Assembly: GCA_900556845.1 (NCBI GenBank)
Contig: USQO01000068.1
Location: forward strand, 1-11,231
Direction: 5' to 3'
DNA length: 11,231 nucleotides
DNA from: an uncultured Bacteroides sp.
GTDB lineage: Bacteria; Bacteroidota; Bacteroidia; Bacteroidales; Bacteroidaceae
Part shown: positions 7,054 to 11,231 of the stretch, piece by piece
How positions within the stretch are numbered: the first letter of the stretch is position 1
How the letters are laid out: every line of letters starts with the position of its first letter
Program-made: the position numbers and the translations under genes
The notes under the pieces: generated by a model
What the model was told of the DNA's origin: nothing
Seen by the model: only the letters and a program-made list of their open reading frames with translations
The model's database searches: none

Positions 7054-8604
7054 ATGCGAAAAATTAGTTTGTTAGTAGCTGGTGTTTGTGCTTTGTTTTC
7101 TGTAGCATGCAGCCAGCAGCCGCAGCAGGAAGTAAACACATCTGCTTATGGAACTCCCTGGCATTGGGAAAAAGGAACAATTGTAGTTGATACCCCAGAA
7201 CGTCCGGCAGGCCAGGAGCATGTTTTAGGATTGGCAACTCCGAAACTTGGTGTCGTTCGTGTTGGTTTTGTAGGACTTGGAATGCGTGGACCGGGTGCTG
7301 TTGAGCGCTTTACTCATATTCCGGGAGTAGATATTGTAGCACTTTGTGACTATGAAAAAGAGCGTGCCGAAGGTTGCCAGAAATATCTTCAGAATGCCAG
7401 TCTTCCTCCTGCAGACATTTATTATGGTGAAAAAGGATATGAAGAATTGTGCAAACGCGATGATATAGATTTGGTTTATGTCGCAACAGATTGGGAGCAT
7501 CACTTCCCTGTAGCTAAGTGTGCATTAGAGAATGGTAAACATACAGCTATCGAAGTTCCGTCGGCTATGAATCTGGAACAATGCTGGGAACTTATTAACC
7601 TGAGCGAAAAAACGCGTAAGCACTGTATGATTTTGGAAAACTGCTGTTATGACTGGTTCGAAATGAACACACTGAATATGGCTCAGCAGGGTGTATTTGG
7701 TGAAGTGCTTCGTGCTCAGGGTGCTTATATTCATAATTTGGATGATTTCTGGCCATATTATTGGAAAAATGGTGAAGATAAGATGGGATGGCGCTTGAAA
7801 TACAACCGTGAACATCGTGGTGATGTTTATGCTACTCATGGACTTGGCCCTGTGGCACAGGCTTTGAATATTCACCGTGGTGACCGTATGGCTACTCTTG
7901 TTGCAATGGATACAAAGGCAGTTCACGGTCCTGAACTGGTAGAAAAAGCGACAGGTGAAAAATGTACAGATTTCCGTAATGGTGACCATACTACAACACT
8001 GATTCGTACAGAAAACGGAAAAGTTATTGAAATTCAGCATAATGTAATGAACCCTCAGCCTTATAACCGTTTGTATCAACTGACAGGTACAAGAGGATTT
8101 GCAAATAAATATCCTGTAGAGGGTTATGCAGTTGATGCTTCACAGATGAAGGCTTCAGGTGTTCAGCCTAAGGTTGATAACCTTACTTCTCATGGATTTA
8201 TGCCAGATTCTGAGATGAAAGCTTTGGTAGAAAAGTATCAGCATCCGATTTTAAAGAAATATGGTGAAATGGCTAAAGAAGTAGGTGGTCATGGCGGTAT
8301 GGACTTCATTATGGACTCTCGTCTGGTTTACTGTCTGCAGAATGGCTTGCCGTTGGATATGGATGTTTACGATTTGGCAGAATGGTGTTGTTTGGCTGAG
8401 TTAGGTTCGCTGTCAATGGATAACGGTTGTGCTGCTGTTCGTATTCCAGACTTTACTCGTGGACACTGGAATGATGTTCGGGGCTTCAAACATGCTTATG
8501 CTAGCGAAGCAGATGAGGCTGAAGCAATGAAGATTGCTAAAGAAGCAACAGCAAAACTGAAAGAAGAAGGAGCTAAGGCTTGGGCTGAAGCAGCAAAAAA
8601 ATAA
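7054..8604 (+). CDS. GH109 family NAD-dependent alpha-N-acetylgalactosaminidase-like lipoprotein
   Basis: GH109 enzymes use bound NAD+ and a transient oxidation to cleave terminal alpha-GalNAc, as on blood group A. The chosen ATG 7054 gives 516 residues and begins MRKISLLVAG. A hydrophobic stretch ends FSVA/C19, a lipobox-like site, so a membrane-anchored lipoprotein is likely. A Rossmann domain begins near 68, with GLGMRG at 74-79, acidic D99 after strand two (ALCDYE) and EVPSA at 167-171. The family core follows: ENCCYDWF (Tyr199), Arg247, then Tyr259 and His262 in DVYATHGLGP. These match, in order and local spacing, the Tyr/Arg/Tyr/His active-site set recalled for the Elizabethkingia enzyme (179, 213, 225, 228). 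GGHGGMDFIMDSRL and FTRGHWNDV near the C-terminus also fit Bacteroides GH109 proteins. An Ala/Lys/Glu-rich helical tail (about 485-516) looks like an extra extension. It lies 31 bases after the GH110 stop. A different glycosidic specificity is possible, since the wider family is Gfo/Idh/MocA. Confidence 0.88.
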   Translation: MRKISLLVAGVCALFSVACSQQPQQEVNTSAYGTPWHWEKGTIVVDTPERPAGQEHVLGLATPKLGVVRVGFVGLGMRGPGAVERFTHIPGVDIVALCDYEKERAEGCQKYLQNASLPPADIYYGEKGYEELCKRDDIDLVYVATDWEHHFPVAKCALENGKHTAIEVPSAMNLEQCWELINLSEKTRKHCMILENCCYDWFEMNTLNMAQQGVFGEVLRAQGAYIHNLDDFWPYYWKNGEDKMGWRLKYNREHRGDVYATHGLGPVAQALNIHRGDRMATLVAMDTKAVHGPELVEKATGEKCTDFRNGDHTTTLIRTENGKVIEIQHNVMNPQPYNRLYQLTGTRGFANKYPVEGYAVDASQMKASGVQPKVDNLTSHGFMPDSEMKALVEKYQHPILKKYGEMAKEVGGHGGMDFIMDSRLVYCLQNGLPLDMDVYDLAEWCCLAELGSLSMDNGCAAVRIPDFTRGHWNDVRGFKHAYASEADEAEAMKIAKEATAKLKEEGAKAWAEAAKK

Positions 8605-8629
8605 GATGAATATCTTCTTCTGATTATAT

Positions 8630-8679
8630 AAAAAAGTTGGGATACCCATACTTCTCACAAGGGTATCCCAACTTTTTTT
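8630..8679. terminator. Bidirectional intrinsic terminator between convergent operons
   Basis: A perfect 18-base inverted repeat occupies 8630-8647 and 8661-8678 around a 13-base loop. The stem core GTTGGGATACCC is flanked by an A-run on the left and a T-run on the right, so it works as a GC-containing hairpin plus T-tract on either strand. It lies 25 bases after the GH109 stop and about 95 bases after the stop of the gamma-carbonic-anhydrase-like gene on the opposite strand. It therefore probably ends both transcripts. Confidence 0.93.
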
Positions 8680-8773
8680 ATGTGTCAGAATAATGATGAG
8701 CTTGCGGCATGAAAGTGCAGCTGGTTTCTCACAAAAATGATTGGAGTTTGTTTCAATAATGAGACTCTCAGAA

Positions 8774-9301
8774 CTAACGGTTATCTTCTTCCTTGAACCA
8801 GGAAGCATACATAAGATATCCGTTGGCTATCTTCTTATTGAGTTCTTGGCTCTGTGTCGGATCTACTTGTTTTATAAATTTGGCAGGAACTCCTCCCCAA
8901 AGGGTATGAGGTGGAATGACTGTATGAGCTAAAACCAAAGCTCCGGCAGCTACAATTGCTCCTTCACCTACTACAGCGTGATCAAGAATGGTTGCCCCCA
9001 TTCCGACAAGTGCATTGTCATTAACTGTTGCTCCATGTAGTGTTACATTGTGTCCGATAGACACATCGTCGCCTATTTCTACTACAGACTTTTCATACAG
9101 TGTGTGTATGACAGTACCGTCTTGTATATTTACACGATTGCCGATACGGATGGAGTTGACATCTCCTCGAAGAACTGTATTGAACCAAATACTGCATTGA
9201 TTACCAATTTCTACATCGCCGATGATTGTTGCATTGTCGGCCAGGTAACAGTCATCTCCTATTTTAGGTGTAAAATTTCTTACTGATTTTATAAGTGCCA
9301 T
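8774..9301 (-). CDS. Gamma-class carbonic anhydrase-like hexapeptide-repeat protein (YrdA/PaaY type)
   Basis: This 175-residue cytosolic protein has no signal peptide. It has the left-handed beta-helix hexapeptide pattern through about residues 10-135 and a C-terminal helix (ELNKKIANGYLMYASWFKE), as in trimeric gamma-carbonic anhydrase-like proteins. The three zinc-ligand histidines are present: His66 in DGTVIH, and His84 and His89 in GHNVTLH with the usual five-residue spacing. Arg45 and Asp47 (LRGDVNSI) and Gln60-Asp61 also match conserved family positions. These residues make a metal-binding enzyme likely. Members of this subgroup often show weak or no CO2 hydration, and some act on acyl-CoA-type substrates, so the reaction remains uncertain. 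The ATG is 7 bases after the stop of the upstream peptidase gene, implying co-transcription. The stop is TAG. Confidence 0.93.
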   Translation of the reverse strand: MALIKSVRNFTPKIGDDCYLADNATIIGDVEIGNQCSIWFNTVLRGDVNSIRIGNRVNIQDGTVIHTLYEKSVVEIGDDVSIGHNVTLHGATVNDNALVGMGATILDHAVVGEGAIVAAGALVLAHTVIPPHTLWGGVPAKFIKQVDPTQSQELNKKIANGYLMYASWFKEEDNR

Positions 9302-9308
9302 GGTTTTT

Positions 9309-11087
9309 TTATTTAATGGGTTTGGTAGCTTCGTCCAGCCATTCTTTTTCTGTTTCTGTTAACATGGGGGAGAGGCGTAAATATACATGCTTGTGATATT
9401 GATTAAGCCACTCCTTTTCTTCGGTTGTGAGTAGCTCGGTGAGGATTCCTTCTTTGTCTATCGGACATAACGTGAGTTGCTCGAAACGGTAAAATGCTCC
9501 GAATTCTGTTTCCTTGTCTTTGCATACCAGCATCGTGTTTTCAATGCGGATGCCATACTTGCCTGTCCGGTAAATTCCAGGCTCATTAGTAACCGTCATT
9601 CCGGGGCGAAGTTGGTAAGGAATGTGATTCATGCGAATTTGATGAGGTCCTTCGTGTACATTTAGGAAGTGGCCAACTCCATGTCCTGTGCCATGGCCAT
9701 AGTTAATTCCAGCTTTCCACATGAATTGGCGGGCGAGGATATCAAGTTGTGTGCCGCAGGTTCCTTCTGGAAATACGGCCATAGCTAATTGTATCATTCC
9801 TTTAAGTACTAAGGTGTAGTCTCTTTTTTGCTCTTCTGTTATAGGCCCCAAGACGATGGTTCGTGTAATGTCGGTTGTGCCATCAGTGTATTGTGCTCCG
9901 CTGTCTAAAAGAAGCAATCCTTCTGGCTGTAAAGGTATATCAGTTTCTTCTGTGGCTTCGTAATGGACAATTGCGCCGTGTACCTGATATCCTGCAATGG
10001 TATCGAAGCTGATTCCGTGAAACAGTTTTTGTTCTGCTCTGAATCTGTATAGTGCTTTGTCGATACTGATTTCTGTTTGTGTGGTTGTACCTATTTGTTC
10101 TTTTAGCCATTTTAAGAAGCGGACCATTGCAATTCCGTCTCTTTCCATAGCATGGCGGAAGCCTTCAATTTCTACGGAGTTTTTCACTGCTTTCATTTCT
10201 TTGGCAGGTGAGGCGAGGAGGATAGAGCTGCAAGAGGACTGAGCTAATGCGTAGAGCTTGAAATTTATAGATTCCGGTAGAATAAGGCAGCCTTTGCATT
10301 GCTGGATACCGGCTGAAATATCCTGATAAGGACAGATGGTGATATTATTGTCCGAAAGATAGGCTCTTACATCTGGATTTATTTTTTCGGGGAGAATATA
10401 TAAGAACGAATGCTGCCGGGTGATGAGCAAGTAGCTTACAAATACCGGATTGCAGTGAACATCTTCTCCTCGTAAATTCAAGGTCCAGGCAATCTCATCC
10501 AAGGCAGAGAGCAAAATGGCTTCTGCACCTTTAGAAGACAGAAAATTCTGAATATCTTGAATTTTTGCTGCTGTAGATTTGCCGGCATAAGTTATGTCGT
10601 GTATGAAAACTGGAGAAGAGGGTAGTGTAGGCCGGTCATTCCAGATTTTTTCAAAAGGATCGGGAGACATTGTGAGATAAAGCCCTCTTTGTTCGAGGTC
10701 TTGCTTTAGAATTCGTGCTTCAGTTGCATTAAATACCCATCCGTCTATAGCTATTTTGCCGCCTTTGGGCAATACACTTTCCAACCATTCGGATATTGAA
10801 GGTGTTCCGGCGACACGTTCCTTAAATAAACTGAGGCCAGTTTCACTCAACTGGTCGGCTGCTTGTAAAAAATATCTGGAATCCGTCCAGACTCCGCCAG
10901 TGTAGTGGGTAATGACGGCAGTTCCAGCTGAACCAGTGAATCCACTAATCCACTTACGTGACTCCCAGTGAGAAGGAGGGTATTCACTGTTATGTGGGTC
11001 TGTACTTGGAATAATAAATGCATCATAGCCGTTGTTTTGCATGAATGCACGTAAGCGCTCAAGGCGTTGCTTTATACTTGTTGTCAT
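9309..11087 (-). CDS. Xaa-Pro aminopeptidase, M24B family, three-domain cytosolic type
   Basis: This metalloprotease removes an N-terminal residue that precedes proline. The 592-residue protein has the three-domain layout of the human cytosolic XPNPEP1 type rather than the shorter E. coli PepP type. It has two creatinase-N-like domains (about 5-150 and 155-305) and a pita-bread catalytic domain (about 310-530), followed by a C-terminal helical extension including LTETEKEWLDEATKP. The dinuclear metal ligands are visible: Asp395 (LLLLDSGAQY), Asp406 (TTDITR), His469 (GTGHGVGH), Glu502 (TNEPG) and Glu516 (RIENTM). His375 (AIVHYEA) and His478 (NVHEGPH) match the other active-site histidines. There is no signal peptide, so it should act in the cytosol on proline-containing peptides. 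It is the first gene of the minus-strand pair, with a -7-like box 35-43 bases upstream of its ATG. Confidence 0.96.
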   Translation of the reverse strand: MTTSIKQRLERLRAFMQNNGYDAFIIPSTDPHNSEYPPSHWESRKWISGFTGSAGTAVITHYTGGVWTDSRYFLQAADQLSETGLSLFKERVAGTPSISEWLESVLPKGGKIAIDGWVFNATEARILKQDLEQRGLYLTMSPDPFEKIWNDRPTLPSSPVFIHDITYAGKSTAAKIQDIQNFLSSKGAEAILLSALDEIAWTLNLRGEDVHCNPVFVSYLLITRQHSFLYILPEKINPDVRAYLSDNNITICPYQDISAGIQQCKGCLILPESINFKLYALAQSSCSSILLASPAKEMKAVKNSVEIEGFRHAMERDGIAMVRFLKWLKEQIGTTTQTEISIDKALYRFRAEQKLFHGISFDTIAGYQVHGAIVHYEATEETDIPLQPEGLLLLDSGAQYTDGTTDITRTIVLGPITEEQKRDYTLVLKGMIQLAMAVFPEGTCGTQLDILARQFMWKAGINYGHGTGHGVGHFLNVHEGPHQIRMNHIPYQLRPGMTVTNEPGIYRTGKYGIRIENTMLVCKDKETEFGAFYRFEQLTLCPIDKEGILTELLTTEEKEWLNQYHKHVYLRLSPMLTETEKEWLDEATKPIK

Positions 11088-11122
11088 ATTAAAGTGTTTA
11101 TCAGTAGATTAATAATAGGTAA

Positions 11123-11130
11123 CAAAGATA
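11123..11130 (-). promoter_or_regulatory. Candidate -7 box for the Xaa-Pro aminopeptidase operon
   Basis: On the minus strand this reads TATCTTTG, a full match to the Bacteroides -7 consensus TAnnTTTG. It lies about 35 bases upstream of the peptidase ATG, giving a short leader. The expected -33 region (about 11150-11155) is T-rich but has no clear TTTG, so the promoter is only partly supported. Confidence 0.5.
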
Positions 11131-11170
11131 CAATCTCGGCTTAATTTTTTAAGAAAAAAACGAGGAAAGT

Positions 11171-11201
11171 TTTGTAAATAAAGAAAGTATGTGTAATTTT
11201 G
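11171..11201 (+). promoter_or_regulatory. Bacteroides-type promoter reading out of the window
   Basis: TTTG at 11171-11174 and TAATTTTG at 11194-11201 match the -33 and -7 elements of the Bacteroides primary-sigma promoter, with 19 bases between them, as the consensus requires. Transcription should start near 11207. No start codon for a long frame is seen before 11231, so the gene it drives begins beyond the window, divergent from the peptidase. Confidence 0.7.
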
Positions 11202-11231
11202 CCGCTCAATTTAATCGTGAGATTTTTAAAC

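Larger units (their letters stand above)
109..8604 (+). other. Candidate polysaccharide utilization operon: susC-like, susD-like, GH110, GH109
   Basis: Four same-strand genes with gaps of 17, 96 and 31 bases end at a strong terminator, so they probably form one transcription unit. The order, transporter pair followed by exo-glycosidases, is the standard layout of Bacteroidota glycan-uptake loci. The two enzymes belong to families known for terminal alpha-1,3-Gal (GH110) and alpha-GalNAc (GH109) removal, so the import cargo is probably a glycan capped with these sugars. No hybrid two-component, SusR or ECF-sigma/anti-sigma gene is present, and the SusC lacks an N-terminal STN signalling domain. 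The regulator must therefore lie upstream of the window or elsewhere. Single-operon status and substrate are inferences. Confidence 0.75.

Noticed and set aside
7525..8079. 184-residue open frame antisense to the GH109 gene
   Set aside because: Composition is rich in Ile, Thr, Phe, His and Cys with no recognisable domain, and it lies wholly inside a well-supported gene. It is a shadow frame.
7054..8604. The Rossmann-fold protein as an ordinary cytosolic sugar oxidoreductase
   Set aside because: It has an export signal, the GH109-specific YATHGLGP and ENCCYDWF segments, and sits in a glycan-uptake operon beside another exo-glycosidase.
8413..8808. 131-residue antisense frame spanning the terminator between the convergent operons
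   Set aside because: It reads through a perfect terminator hairpin, giving a Lys/Phe-rich stretch from the A/T runs, and overlaps two real genes.
1..11231. tRNA or rRNA genes, CRISPR arrays, insertion sequences, phage genes or a defence system
   Set aside because: I saw no repeat-spacer pattern, transposase, integrase, RNA-gene sequence or mobile-element ends; the window is filled by six metabolic genes.

Overview
The window looks like a piece of chromosome from a gut-type Bacteroidota, most likely a Bacteroides/Phocaeicola/Parabacteroides-like member of the Bacteroidales. The grounds are a SusC/SusD pair, AT-rich sequence with no strong Shine-Dalgarno sites ahead of the starts, and promoter-like elements of the Bacteroides type (-33 TTTG, -7 TAnnTTTG). 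I cannot name the species from sequence alone.

Left part (109-8604, all + strand): a compact polysaccharide-utilization-type operon of four genes. It holds a SusC-like TonB-dependent outer-membrane transporter, a SusD-like surface lipoprotein, a GH110-type right-handed beta-helix alpha-1,3-galactosidase with a Sec signal peptide, and a GH109-type NAD-dependent alpha-N-acetylgalactosaminidase-like enzyme with a lipoprotein signal. SusC and SusD are 17 bases apart. A hairpin followed by a T-run lies between susD and the GH110 gene and may tune expression of the enzymes relative to the transporter. The two enzymes are 31 bases apart. A strong symmetrical terminator ends the operon at 8630-8679. 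No regulator, fucosidase, sulfatase or endo-acting enzyme is in the window; more of the locus may lie upstream of base 1.

The enzyme pair is the notable point. GH110 removes terminal alpha-1,3-galactose (blood group B or linear alpha-Gal) and GH109 is the family that removes terminal alpha-GalNAc (blood group A). A + B capping-sugar removal behind one SusC/SusD pair suggests a locus for host histo-blood-group or mucin glycans, or for an alpha-Gal/alpha-GalNAc-capped glycan of other origin. The active-site residues I can place are intact in both enzymes. The substrate is an inference.

Right part (8774-11087, all - strand): a probable two-gene housekeeping operon, convergent with the first. 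It encodes a 592-residue cytosolic Xaa-Pro aminopeptidase (M24B, three-domain type) followed after 7 bases by a 175-residue gamma-carbonic-anhydrase-like hexapeptide-repeat protein. The right edge (11088-11231) is a divergent promoter region: a candidate -7 box for the peptidase on the - strand, and a well-formed Bacteroides-type promoter on the + strand for a gene that begins beyond the window.
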